A stretch of 64,000 nucleotides of DNA from Lithospermum erythrorhizon (taxonomy: Eukaryota; Streptophyta; Magnoliopsida; Boraginales; Boraginaceae). The stretch covers positions 1,984,001 through 2,048,000 of the forward strand of contig JADFUC010000758.1 of assembly GCA_019722365.1 (NCBI GenBank), written 5' to 3'. This document shows, piece by piece, positions 13,201-25,411 of this stretch. Below the pieces are notes generated by a model. It saw only the letters and a program-made list of their open reading frames with translations. It searched no databases and was not told the DNA's origin. Position 1 is the stretch's first letter, and the number at the start of each line of letters is the position of its first letter. Position numbers and translations under genes: made by a program.

Positions 13201-14300
13201 TGAGGCGAAATTTTGCTGCAACCTTTCCTTTGCCTGTAATTCCAAATAGCCGCGTAGTTTCTAGCTTAATATACCTCCATCGCTAACATCCTCAAAGTCC
13301 CGGAACGCCTCCTTTATTTGCACAAACGGCGGTAGCCTCCCGTGATTCAAAGACTCAATCGGGCTAGCATTTGCCACCGATTGCCTTCAACCACCACAAA
13401 GAATTTTATGTCATTTGATTCAAAGAATGTCAGTTTGGGGGCATCTCGGTTTTTGACGCCAAGCATTGATGTGCCTTGTGTCCACAAGATACGTAGCACC
13501 GCACAAAGACTGGGCACCTCGATCCAAGGACCTGCCTGATGAACTTGTTCACGTCAGCCTCTCGAGTCCCGCCTCGCTCACCTCGCCTCTTGCTCTCAAC
13601 TCCGTGTCAGGCTGAGTGATCACTGGGCCTCCACCAAGTTTGCCTCGTGAAGCGCACTCCATTGTCGCCTTTCTCCTTTGTCCCATCGCGCCTTTGTTCG
13701 AGACGGCTGCCTCTTCGCCTCATGTTGCCAATCAATCGGACAAGCGGCGAAGTCTTTCTTCTTGTGTTTCACTTGTTCCCTCGTAATCATTCCAAGAAGG
13801 ATGTAAATTTCTCCAACAAAACATTAGCCAAAAACACTTCATCAAGTTTGCCTCTCATTAATCACATCAAGACACGTATTTTCAAAGACACGACTCGATC
13901 CATAACCGGCCTGTTTCCTCAATCATTTGAAAACCACTTCCCCAATTCTTCACATTTTTTCCACAAAGATCATCATTACCATATTTCTCCTCTAAGGCAT
14001 CCCAAATTAACTTGGCGCATTTGTGAATAAAGATATAAGCTTCAAACAGTAATTAGTCATATCGTTCGCACATGGCACCCAATAGCCTTTGTTATCTTTA
14101 TCAAACCTTTTGGGCTTCTTTCTTCACACGCTTGGGAACAACCAAAGTAATAGAGAGTAACCATCGTAGACAGCAGATATTTCTGTGGGGATTGCTTTTC
14201 AAATATTACCAACATCCAAAGCTTCAAGCGTACATGCCAGCTGGGGACTATCTTTATAGTTGTTACCATTCAAAGGTTCCAGCTTTTTAGATATCGCCAG
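10300..14300 (-). pseudogene. Copia gag-pol pseudogene of element C
   Basis: Minus-strand remnants appear in copia order. Gag has AKLIWDALEEKYG near 13975-14025 and a CCHC-like zinc knuckle (C-x3-CGHKAHQC) near 13465-13500. The protease/pre-integrase region includes YVPTLRRNLVSGALLNK at 12941-13171. Integrase has DRGGEYG near 12570-12600 and a VWGC block near 12270-12290. Reverse transcriptase has the CVDDML motif near 11230-11260. A degraded form of the ADPLTKG end of RNase H lies near 10340-10360. Stops and frameshifts interrupt every domain, so no product is expected. The order gag, protease, integrase, RT, RNase H is diagnostic of Ty1/copia, not Gypsy. Confidence 0.85.
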
Positions 14301-14384
14301 TAATTTCATCTGAAGGTACGGTTATACAAGATAAGTTTTCAAATTGTAGCATTAAAAGCATGCATGTATATAATCAACCAAAAT

Positions 14385-15126
14385 ACCAAACAAAAAAAAA
14401 ACCAGAATCCAAAGTTACTAACTTCGGCCGCTGGCCGCTGTACGAAAGCATCGACTAAAGCTTAATCCTAATCGAAAGGGCAAATTCACTGTATCGTACT
14501 TCCCAAGGCATCACGCTACTGCCGAATGTGTCCACTTCGGGTAAATGCCTATTTAAACTCATAACAATTCTCAACCAAAACAAGAAACGAATGTAAAATG
14601 ATGCATTGGCTGATGTAAAAGAAGAAATTGAAGATCGAAAGTGGGCGAAGAAATAACTCAACACAAGTTTTGACATTTATCAAGAGTCCACGCGCTTCTA
14701 CTTATAGAGTAAGGAAGAGTACTCTGGCTTTCTTGAATTCCTCAAGCTAAAAAACGTCAGAATATCCAAGCAAGCGATTTAACGCCAAGCAGATTACTAC
14801 TAACGTCACAGATTGGACAGGATGAACGCCGGTGTCACCTCTATTCAAATGAAATCGATCAAAAAAGAAATAAAGCAGAGTGTCTTTTAAACAAGACCGC
14901 TAAGTGTTCCACCAAACACGAGTCGGGCCGGGCCGGGCCGGGTCGGGCGCTGGCTGCCGCCATTATTTTAATGGCCAGACTTATACCAAAGTTCTTTACC
15001 ATTCGAACAAAGAATAAAGACGGGCTATTTAAATAATTGTACCTACGCTTCAAAAACAACGCGAAAAAACTAACGCCGCTTTTCAAATTCCTACGATACC
15101 CTAAGACAATACTTTATTACGTCCAA
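14385..15126 (-). repeat. 5' LTR of copia element C
   Basis: This is the partner of the left LTR. Its outer end (about 15110-15126) carries the TACTTTATTACGTCCAA block that matches the inner end of the left LTR. The inner edge near 14385 is an A-run; a primer-binding site next to it is too degraded to read. Confidence 0.75.
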
Positions 15127-18100
15127 ATTTCAATATATAAGTAGAAGTATTAAAGAAAAAAAACCATGTCCTCTTCAAATTAGGTACTGATTATTACTGT
15201 CAATAAGACAGTCATGGAATTGAAATATTGTGCCTAACGATGATTTATCCACTCCAACTTTTTGTAAGGATACTTTCTTTCTTTATTTTTGATTCACAAT
15301 ATCACCAGCGGGTATGAAAAGTTAGCTCGTCTGATGTCCATTTAGGCAAAAAAATCATTGGACTGATTGAATTCAATGTCTCAACTAAACTGGTTAAAAT
15401 GATTGACAACCACGTGAAATAGTACCAAATAATAATCAATCCATATTTGAAGTAAAGATTCAATCAATTACAGTATCTTATACTTAACATCGAACAAAAT
15501 TTAAATGGCTAGAGCCTTTTAATACTTGTAGATCCCTTTTGCCGATTCTCAATAAGAGGCTTTGGCCAATTTAATTTAAAAAAAAAACATTGTATCTTTA
15601 TACAGTATATAGGTTCTTGCATATCATAAGAGAAGTGCATGATTAGACTTTGAATGGTAATTGAATTGTCAAAAAAGTCTTTACCAAATTTATGAACTGT
15701 TCCCAACCAATAGAAAACATTATAGGAAGGCTATTTTAGGATTACATATAAAAAGGAATAAAACTATTTGCACATAGGTTTCCCTGGTACAAAATGGGCC
15801 ACCTCAAATAGGTTCATTTTTTATATATGCAAGAATTTGACTTATATCAATTTTTATCCCCATATAAAATCCCTAAGATTCCGTGTCGTTGACAAGATAA
15901 TTATTCACAATTGTTACAATCTTGTTATTCTATTTATCTACTTCAGTAATATATGTATTATATATCAATCCCTATCTTATTAAGATTGTTCAATTTCACA
16001 TTTTTAAATTTACTTCTCATATTTTGTCTCATTTAACTTGATATTTTCTGCCTTGCCGGGTTTTTTTGGAGTGAAAACCGAATTTCTATTGGTTTTCTAA
16101 ATACACAAACCATTTCGTTTGAAATTAATTCGTTCGACGGTCATGGGCGCTCTCTGGCTACGCTAGTTTTCTGGCTTTGCCTTGGCTCTACGGTTTTTCG
16201 ATTTTATTAACAATTAATATAATATAAAAGGTTCATGATTTCAAATTAGAATAAAATATACAAATTTCAACCACATACACCAATAGATGACATAATTGTA
16301 GATAATAAGCCAATGCACGTTTACTAAAGTATATTACTAATAGACTTATCTAAATACGCACACAACGCCGATTACTAGTCATTCCAAGCAGACGGGACTT
16401 TACATTATTGCGCACATTTTAAAGCTACTTGACGCCCCATTTTCTCTCAAAAAAATTAAAGAATGTGTCAATTATAGTTACTTGTACTAATTTATTTAAC
16501 TAATTTTAGTACACATTCAAATTAATCGATAGAAATAATTTTTGGTACTTTTTTTGAATTTTTTGAACTATAATGTATCTTTTGTGAATGATACATTTTG
16601 GATACGTACTCATTTTACATTGAAATTATGTTCCTATGGCGATTAATGAATATTAGAAGTATATCATTAATGAACCCTAACTATTCTCAGTAGTATAATA
16701 ATTTTTTTTAAACTTAAAATTTAAATGATAAATTTAATCATAAATATAAATATTTTCAACAAATTATATATAATCGGTTCGGTTCGGTCGGTTTCGGTTC
16801 GGTTCGGTTTATGCTAAAACCGAAACCGATAAATTTTTTGTCGGTATGATTTTTTTTTACCATTTCGGTTCGGTCTCATTTTTTTCAACCAAATCAGTAA
16901 AAAATCATCGGTCGGTTTTTTCGGTTTGAATCGAACCGAAAACATCCCTATATTTAACCAACTTTTACAGGTACATAGATTCACTTTAACTGTTATTTAT
17001 TCATGTTTTAAAAAGTCAAAAGTGGACAATTGTTATGAAATGGAGGGAGTATGTAATTTGTATATTTGATCTGTGAATTTACATTCCTGGATCCGTCAGT
17101 GATGAATTTATGATGGGGGGAGCTAGTTTTTAATGTTTATTGTTCGTGTGTGGTGGATATGGCATGTATGTGACACATTTAAGGTACTACAACAAAAGCA
17201 CATTTAATGTAATTCCAGGTCAAGGTATCTGCTAGAGTTGTTAGTTGAGGAGTTCTTGCATAGTTGCTTGTTATATTCGTCTTATTATTGAACTATGAGT
17301 AATTTGTCTTATTTTGAATCTTGCTGAAAATCCAACTCCGACTCAAATGTATAACGGTATATATGATTAATCAAATACTACTAAATATATATTGATTTTC
17401 CTATAAAACAATGTCAACTTCTTATACTAATCAGTATGAAAGGGAGGTGTGTGGAGGGTTTGATGTAGTACATTGGTTAGTTACTCGTTATTTCTAGAGG
17501 TTGAAGATTCAAACATGTTGGTGTGTGTTGAGTGTGGGTTTGAAGGTTCACTTGTTATTTGAAAGAGAGGTGTGTGGGGGTTTGTGTTACAATTTTGTAA
17601 CTTCATATACTAGTATTGTAGAAATGAATATTTTCAGGTTGAATCTAGACTTCTGACAAATTTCGGAGACTGTTTGAGCAATTATCTTGAATGGCATTAT
17701 CTGATTAAAGTTTAGTTTAGTATCGATTAAAAACGTATTTGAAAGTTGAATAGCTCGGCTCCTCATTCTAAAAAGAACATAGATTCTTAATAATTCTCTC
17801 AATAAGCAGGTTCTCTGTATGTCATAGTAGTTGTGGTTGAAGAGAGACTAAACCAGTGAATGGTTGGAGAGAACATACATTATTTTAGCAAGAAATGGGC
17901 ATCTAGAAAAATGCAGTTATTGTGGTTCTTCTACCTCCTGCCATTTTTAAATCAATCAATATGTACGATCTTGAATGATATGAAGAGGGCCTCTAATAAA
18001 TTGGTTCTCATTTCATGTGCTCTCAGCCTCTCAGATGAGGAAATTACTACTCCCGAGTATTACTTTCTTACTAAAAAAGTATCAATTCAGATACCATTTG

Positions 18101-19320
18101 AACCAATTATTTGTCCTTTCTTCGGTTTTGAGGGAAGGGTCATGGGTGGATGAAAATGAAGTGGAGGATGAGTAATATCGTAACACATTTGCCATCATAG
18201 AGACGTTTCTCATGGATATACTGGCAGTATGTATGGTTTAATTCAATTAATGATTGAGTTGCACATTTCAATTTGATTCTTGATTAAGTAAAAAACAGTG
18301 CACCAAAAGTCCATAAAATACTCCTTTGTCCCCATTATTTTAGGAGGCTGGGACCATTATAAAGACATGGGTTGCAACTCTTTTTTGAAATTTATGGACT
18401 AATTTAAGTGTAACTTTGGGCATCACTATGACTAAATTAAACCTTGTCTAAGCAAACTTGTGGTTCAGAATCATCATCAGGAGTGAACCGTAAACTAACG
18501 TAGCATTACTAGGATGCGACGACGTGGCTCTGCCATTAAGCAAAAATTGTAACCGAACTTATTTCGCTTGCCTTCCTCAGCGAACTCAACGGCTTACGAT
18601 TGGTTCCAATCCTACCTGCTCCTGCTCGCTCTTTGTTGCTTCAATTTCGAGACAATTTTTATCGTATGGTCTTGAACTCAAAACACATGTTCTAAGATTA
18701 CATCTAATCCATATAATTTCAATGAACTCCTTTTAAGATTAATTATACAATCTACATACATACCAATAATGAATAAAGTTAAATAAATTATACTTCTTAA
18801 AATATACATATGCAAATACTACAAGATCTTGAAAAGGATAATAAATGAAAATTGAGAAATCTACATAAAATTTAAATCGCCTTGCAGTGCCGAACCTAAA
18901 TTAGTTAGGTTTTCTCCAACGCCGAACTCTAAATCGGTTTATTCCGACCAATTCCTAAAAAATTTCGATTATTTTCGATTCGCTGATCTGGGCTCAATCA
19001 ATTTCTGAATTTTGTTCACAACCCTAATCGTTAGCATATATAGAGAGTATGGTGACCCTCAAAATGAAGAGAGCTTGGATGCATGTGGTTTTGCATGAGT
19101 AAGGATTGTATCTTATATTTAATTGGTAGAGTACTTTATATTACACTTTGTTAACACAAACATCATAATAATTTGGTTGGACATATATATTAAAGTCTTG
19201 TAATAATCCTAAAATTCATTGTGGATGCATAAGTTTTGCAAATAATAATGTGGTTAAAGTTTCAAGAATACGCATGCATTATTATTACCTTTTTGAAAAA
19301 TAGCATCCTATTTTTTAATA
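15127..19320. other. Gene-poor AT-rich DNA
   Basis: No coding region is supported. Short open frames here have no family resemblance. It contains a CGGTT-rich patch at 16770-16940 and a GGAGGGAGTA end at about 17042-17051 that resembles one terminus of a Stowaway-type MITE. The phrase GAGGTGTGTGG occurs twice, near 17443 and near 17567. Confidence 0.4.
16770..16940. repeat. CGGTT-rich low-complexity patch
   Basis: Imperfect iterations of a 5-base CGGTT unit, with AACCG on the far side, form a loose inverted arrangement around 16820-16930. Such patches are common inside plant transposon remnants. No coding content is visible. Confidence 0.6.
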
Positions 19321-19575
19321 TACTCCCTCCATTCCTAAGCAATATTATTTACTGACTTTTATAACAGATTTTTAAACTTTGACTATGTGATATTTTTATT
19401 CAGGACAGATTATACTCTCTACTTAAAACTATATTAATAAAAAATACATTTCAAATTCTTTCCGTTGATATATTTTCTTACAAATATTATACAACACAAA
19501 CAAATATATTTGCCAAAAGCTAAAAGCATACCATTAAAAAAGCTCAAAGTCAACAATCTTTAAAAACTGAGGGTA
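19321..19575. mobile_element. Possible Stowaway-like MITE remnant
   Basis: It begins TACTCCCTCC, the usual plant Tc1/mariner MITE terminus. It ends near 19575 in a related inverted form (GAGGGTA), with a CAAAGTCAA block that mirrors a TTTGACTA block inside the left end. The inverted repeats are imperfect and the call is tentative. Confidence 0.4.
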
Positions 19576-20899
19576 CAAATTTATCTACAAGATTACAATT
19601 TACTTAATACATAAAACTCTAATCAAGATAATAGAAGACGCGCTACAAAAAGAAAAGAAAAATACGCCTTCAATAAGAAGTTAGAACCCGAACCTTCTTA
19701 AACCAGAGTCGATAAATATCATTAGACTTTCGAAAACATCGACAATAAAATAAAAAGTTCTTTGACATCAACTAAAAAACAAATGATTAAATTTTTTAAA
19801 TTTCTTTAATAGTAGGTTGACTACTTTGTTAGAGAAAATTGGTTATATCACACCATAAATTTGAATTTTAATTTAAAGGGAAGTACATCAACCTTAGATC
19901 AAACTCTTTATATAGTGATGAATAGTTGGGAAATTTACTACTAGTCCGTACTAATTAAAGCAGTTTAACTCTCTGGACACCACAAATATATGAAGGGCCT
20001 GTACTCATTTCCAGCTTAGAACCGTGTGGCTTTTATGATTCACTACAAGTTTGTAAACCACTACATTAATGTAAATGCGTACTCTGCTATACATAATCCA
20101 ATTTAATGTTATGTGTTTGTCAATATATAAAGTAATTTAATTACACTTGACATGCATATTCCTTTTCATTTTGTTTGTCAATATATAAGTAATATATATA
20201 TATTATTCTTTCCAAATTGATTCGATATGGATGGTTTACTAATTCTATTTTCTCCCTTTTTAATTCGGTAGTTAAATAAACTGTTGACCATATTAATTAG
20301 ATAGCTATGATTATCAACCAATAGTGAGATTGGGACACCATGCATATATAGCTCCATCTCTTCCAACAAAATTAATTAATGGAACACTCATGTCATATTC
20401 ATCTCATTACATCCAATTTTCAGGATTGTTTTGACGGGAACCTATTAGGGATAATTTTGTTGTAAGCTAATTTTTGTATGTTAACTTTATGCTAATTTTA
20501 ATCTTGACTATTGAATTATTAGTTTTTAATCTAATGGTTTATATTAAATTGGACAATTTAGATAATTGTTAATTTTACTTATAAAAAAATCCTTGAAAAT
20601 TACACGATGACCAAATGCCATTTCATGGCTTTTAATTATTCTTCATTTTTCCTTTTTTCTCGTGGCTTTTATTTTCGCTTTTATTTTTACTTTTTGTTAA
20701 CTTTTCATTGTGGTTTGTTGTTTTTAGGATACTATTTCATCCAAAATTCAAATTTCAAATTATCCACTTTTCTATAGAGGAGTGTTTCTAATCAAGATGA
20801 CAATTAATACGAATTTGTGATTTATAGTATTTTCATAGTCGAATATCTCAGGTTTCATGTGTTATTTTAAAACATGGTTTTTCGATATCGATTTGTACG

Positions 20900-22080
20900 A
20901 CGGTATCGCTCGTATTTTGATATACCATTCGCTTTGATCAACGTATCTCTTTATTAGTAGTGGTATACCATATATTTGTTTCGATAGGTATTTATGTGGT
21001 AACAAATACATTGCCTATTTTCTATGAATCTATTGGTTGATAATGTAATATTTTATGATTAATTAGCAAACAAATTTCTTCATATCATTATTTTATAATA
21101 ATTTTTGCTATTTGTTACCTTTTTAACATACTATTGAGCTATTTCATGTAGTTGGATTCTGAAATACCACGTGTCTTTATTAATATGGTATTATGAAACA
21201 CTCCTCGATTCTTCAAATAAATGATCAAAAATATCAAACTGGTTTCCATTTTATCTAATGAATATGTATGAAATACCATTTGTGTTATGGAGAAGGCATG
21301 TATCACCCTTATTAAAATACCATTATATTTTGAACAATGGTATGCACGATTTTTTTTAAAAACTTCTTTACTAATTTCATCTCTATAATGAAAATAATTT
21401 TTTTATTAATCGAATATATCAAGAATACTATATTGTTATCTGTGTACGGTACGTAGCTCCATAATTAGAAATACAATAATAAATATGGTGGTGTCGCTAC
21501 ATACAGACTTTGGGAACTTATGTGTGATTATGTCCTGAAATGCCATTTATGATATGGCTACGGTATTCAGCTAAAGAGTACTATCACTATCGCTTTTTTA
21601 ACAATGATATATGCTAGTTTTATTACCGATGATATCGCAAAGCATTATACGAGACAATGAAATAAATATAATAAAAAAACAAATATATAACATTAACAAT
21701 CAGATTCTAGGAAAAAATTTCTTAAACATTCCACATATAAAATTTTCATTCGTTCTTTTAGCTTTGTGTTCTTTAGTTTCTTTCGTTCCTCCACCACGTA
21801 CTTAATCATCTTTCTCATCTTAAGTTTATCTTAGACTCCAATTTAATGGGTGGATATCATTCTGATGTTTAAAGATAGCCATCATCTAACGGGTATTCAA
21901 AACACTCTTAAAATATGTGTCAATTAATAGCCTATTTTATAATGCTTCTATGACATACCATTGCATACACACATATGATATTATATAGAACAAAACCAAA
22001 TACCATTACACCTATCGTATGACATTTTAGAATACATAAATATTTACTTATATTAGATTTTCAAACGTGGTATTCAAATA
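20900..22080. repeat. Cluster of recurring ATACCAT / ATGGTAT motifs
   Basis: Short phrases such as AAATACCATT, ATATACCATTCG, TATGGTATTATG and CATACCATTGC recur at irregular 50-250 base spacing on both strands, more densely than elsewhere in the window. The spacing and flanks vary, so it is not a clean tandem array. No coding sequence is visible. Confidence 0.45.
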
Positions 22081-22762
22081 TTAAAATTCTATATTATTTG
22101 TAATTATCATTAATCGTAGCTAGCATAAAGTGGATAATACTGTGTTAGTTAAGATTATGGTTTTAAGTAGCATAGCCTAATTCCATCAATAATTTGACAA
22201 TGGTAATTCAACTTATTAAGCCATAATTTAATTTCATCATTTATTAAAATTTTGAACAACATATCATGAAAAATAAAAAATAACCAACTAAATGCCCTCC
22301 TTAAATAACTGCACGAACTCATAATTTCACATATAAACTAGAATACTTATATAAAATTAAAAAAATAAAATCTTAAACAACTCATTAAACGAAAATTCCA
22401 TGTGTTGAACATCAATCGCATACAAAAATAGATAAATTTATGGTATAAATCCCTTTACTTATTACATATCTACTATCATTGGAATTGTACTCAGAAGTAT
22501 GCAAAAATAACTTTTCAAAGTAGTAAATCAGAAATTGTAAGCAAAAAAATTACCTTCATGCTTTTTTAAATAAGCTCTTCACCATTTTCCTTAAGTGAGG
22601 CGCTATGAGTGGGACGGCTAAACGAGATCTATTTAATTTTTTTTTCCTTCAAAAATCAAGCGATAAATTTTACTATAAGATAATTTATGCCACTTACGCT
22701 TACAAATAAATAAATAATCGATTCTAAACCAATTGACAATAATAAGGAGAGATACAATATCA

Positions 22763-22937
22763 ATATCAATATGAAAATGATTTCAAGTGAGCAATTGAGG
22801 TAAGAATTACTACGTATAACATGTTGACTTTGATAGTACCATTTCAAGACCATAAAATTCTACATTAAAATTTGATGATAAGCAGGGAAATCATACGACT
22901 ATATGAAAATTGTGTATTTTTTTCACATAATTCAATA
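22763..22937 (+). repeat. Direct duplication, copy 1
   Basis: The segment matches 24167-24336 in the same orientation, roughly 1.4 kb apart. Shared blocks include GTGAGCAATTGAGGTAAGAA and a longer run around GATAAGCAGGGAAATC and ACGACTATATG. There are scattered substitutions and small indels. Confidence 0.8.
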
Positions 22938-23324
22938 AAAAGAGACGCGACGCATTTACATATAATCGATTTCAAACTCAGATAAAAATTTATATTTTCA
23001 ATTTTTTCTAATTAATATTTATTTTTGAATGATACTTGATAACAAATAACTCTTTAAATATAATATAAAAATTAGAATAAAATACTTCCATGTCCATAAA
23101 GAGATACTATACTATACTTAAATCAGACATTCCATGTAGTAGAGTACAAATATTACTTTAATAATTGACGCCTTCTCTCGACTAAATGTATCGACAAATC
23201 GATCATCAATATTTATCATCAACATTCTTGATTTTATGTCTGCTTAAATCGTATGATTTAAAAAAGTATACCTAAACTTTTATGTAATTCCAATATATAA
23301 AATTCATATACGCCCTAAATTTAA

Positions 23325-23361
23325 ATAATAATATTAATTATAATAATAATAATAATAATAA
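23325..23361 (+). repeat. ATA/TAA microsatellite
   Basis: An imperfect trinucleotide run; a shorter relative lies at about 23399-23415. Confidence 0.8.
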
Positions 23362-24166
23362 TTCTACTCAAAGCATATGGTTATTTAACTAATATATATT
23401 ATAATAATAATAACAATAGTTCTACAATAAATAGTTACCCATAAAAAAATATATGATTATCGAACTAACAACTATTATACGTAATATTAATAATAGTTCA
23501 TAAATTATTAAAGATCAAAATGACATATGATAAGAAAATTCATATTAATGAACGAAGTAATAAATTAATAATATATAATATGTAATGGTGACATATTCTT
23601 GTGAATTGTTGAATCATGAAAGTTATATATGCAAAAACAGCAAAATAATTGTGTTATTCAACGATACTAATCATTAAACACAAATGAGATAAATAAACAA
23701 AGTTAATTAAAAGTGGACGACGTCAACTATAAAGTATATATATGATGTATCATCTCTCAAACTCCTCACGACAAGGCCACGATTCAATTCCAATCGATAA
23801 TCTTACGTGATATGCAAACATCAAGTACGATGAATACTTAATACTACTGATTTTATTCGAATGCTTTTCAGTATATCGGTTTTAAACTTCGACCATTAAT
23901 TACTAATTACTTATTATTTAATAAAATATAAAAGTTATATAATTGTATTCTCAAAAAATGGGCTTCATGACATTTTCTTATAATTTTGAACATATGGGCT
24001 TTTAAGCACGTTTGATAATCAAAGTTCCACCTCGATATACGAAAGTGGCAAAAAAAAATTTGAGGGAGTAGAAGCAATTCTATTAACTCCTAACTTTTGG
24101 GATTTTTGATAAGGTGGTAAATTAATAATTAAGATAGTGATATATAGTGATTAATATGGAATAAAA

Positions 24167-24336
24167 ATATCAATATGAAAACGATTTGAAGTGAGCAATT
24201 GAGGTAAGAATTATCAACATGTTAACTCGGATAGTACCATTTAAAGACCATCTAATTCTAAATTAAAATTTGATGATAAGCAGGGAAATCATACGACTAT
24301 ATGAAAATTGTGTACGTTTTTCAGATAATCAATATG
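24167..24336 (+). repeat. Direct duplication, copy 2
   Basis: Partner of 22763-22937. The two copies share no recognisable LTR or transposon termini. Confidence 0.8.
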
Positions 24337-25282
24337 GAATAAAAATATCCTCTAATTCGAATGAAAGAGTCACAATTATGAATTTTTATAGCTTTGTATA
24401 TACAATGTCTAAAGATAAAATAATTTATCACCCGGTATCGATAAGTGGTGATCTAGGTCTGCACGCATTAACCACTTTTATAAAATTAAATTTACTTGGG
24501 ATATAACAATGTGTATTTCAAGGATGAAAAACCTAGTGTTGGTCTTGTATAGTCATTGATGGTTTTGTCATCCAAACAAATGAGAATGTGTTCATCAATA
24601 TATTCCCCCTATGACAGATGCTAGAATTAGTTGTAATTTTTTATTTTTTAATTATTTCATTTTATAATAGATGATTGTTTAAATGAAAAATATTTTATTT
24701 AATTTTTGACGGATACATTCATAACCTAGATTTTCTTGAATAATAATCACCCAACAATTTTGTAGCACTCAAGTCATATTTTCCATCCAATAAAACCATT
24801 GTACAAGATGATCAAATCAAACCTTTTACTTCATTCTAAGAAAGCAGAAAAATTAGGCAGAAACAATGCAGCATACTGCATACATATATACTCACAAATT
24901 GCAGCTATTTTGTTGTTCTTAGCTGTCCTTGTTCTTGATGTACTGCTGCTATTATCAAGTCTACAACTACTTCAATGTAGTGAATGGACGTCAAGATTAG
25001 TTGATAAAAAAATGATCCAATGGTCATCAATGATTTCCCCCTCTCCAACTGTGTCATTAATTCATTTTCATCAATGAGGGACATCTTCTAGTTGGAGTTT
25101 CTATGGCAATAAATGCCATTCTTAGTAACACATTTCTACCACTATCTAATTATTGTCATTAGAAAGGTTATTTTGTTTCTTTTTCTTTATAATTGGAATT
25201 ACCACTTTCTTTGTTTCATTTTGTGTTGCATTAAATGTATGCATGGTAAATACACAACCCCATGTGTCTATAAGTTTGTATA

Positions 25283-25290
25283 TATAAATA
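25283..25290 (+). promoter_or_regulatory. Likely TATA box of the HOTHEAD-like gene
   Basis: TATAAATA lies about 120 bases before the chosen ATG at 25412, leaving room for a leader of roughly 90 bases. Confidence 0.55.
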
Positions 25291-25411
25291 CTGTATGATT
25301 TTACACAAAGAACAAGACCAACCAGAGGTAGACACATCTTAGTAGAGCTTTGAAGGGGTAGCTAGTGGCTGCTGTTTTCTTTGTTTATTTGATCTGGCTG
25401 GTGATTGATCA

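Larger units (their letters stand above)
8830..15126 (-). mobile_element. Decayed full-length Ty1/copia retrotransposon (element C)
   Basis: Two related LTRs (about 8840-9661 and 14385-15126) flank a stop-filled gag-pol on the minus strand. The left LTR's inner edge reads, on the minus strand, a G-rich polypurine tract (GTGGGGGAT) followed by TGTTGGATATAATAAAG, a classical copia 3' junction. This fixes the orientation. The element lies directly beside the LTR of the family B copy at 4780-8800. The LTRs differ by many substitutions and indels, so the insertion is old. Target duplications were not resolved. Confidence 0.85.
19576..25270. other. AT-rich gene desert
   Basis: No supported coding region. 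The notable contents are listed separately: the ATACCAT-rich cluster (20900-22080), a 170-base duplication (22763-22937 and 24167-24336), and an ATA microsatellite (about 23325-23361). Confidence 0.4.

Noticed and set aside
13480..13560. Cys/His motif considered as a host zinc-finger gene
   Set aside because: It is followed in order by copia protease, integrase and RT remnants between two LTRs, so it is the gag zinc knuckle.
17860..18153. 97-residue open frame starting MVGENIH
   Set aside because: It has no recognised domain and no promoter or splice evidence; it is likely chance in AT-rich DNA.
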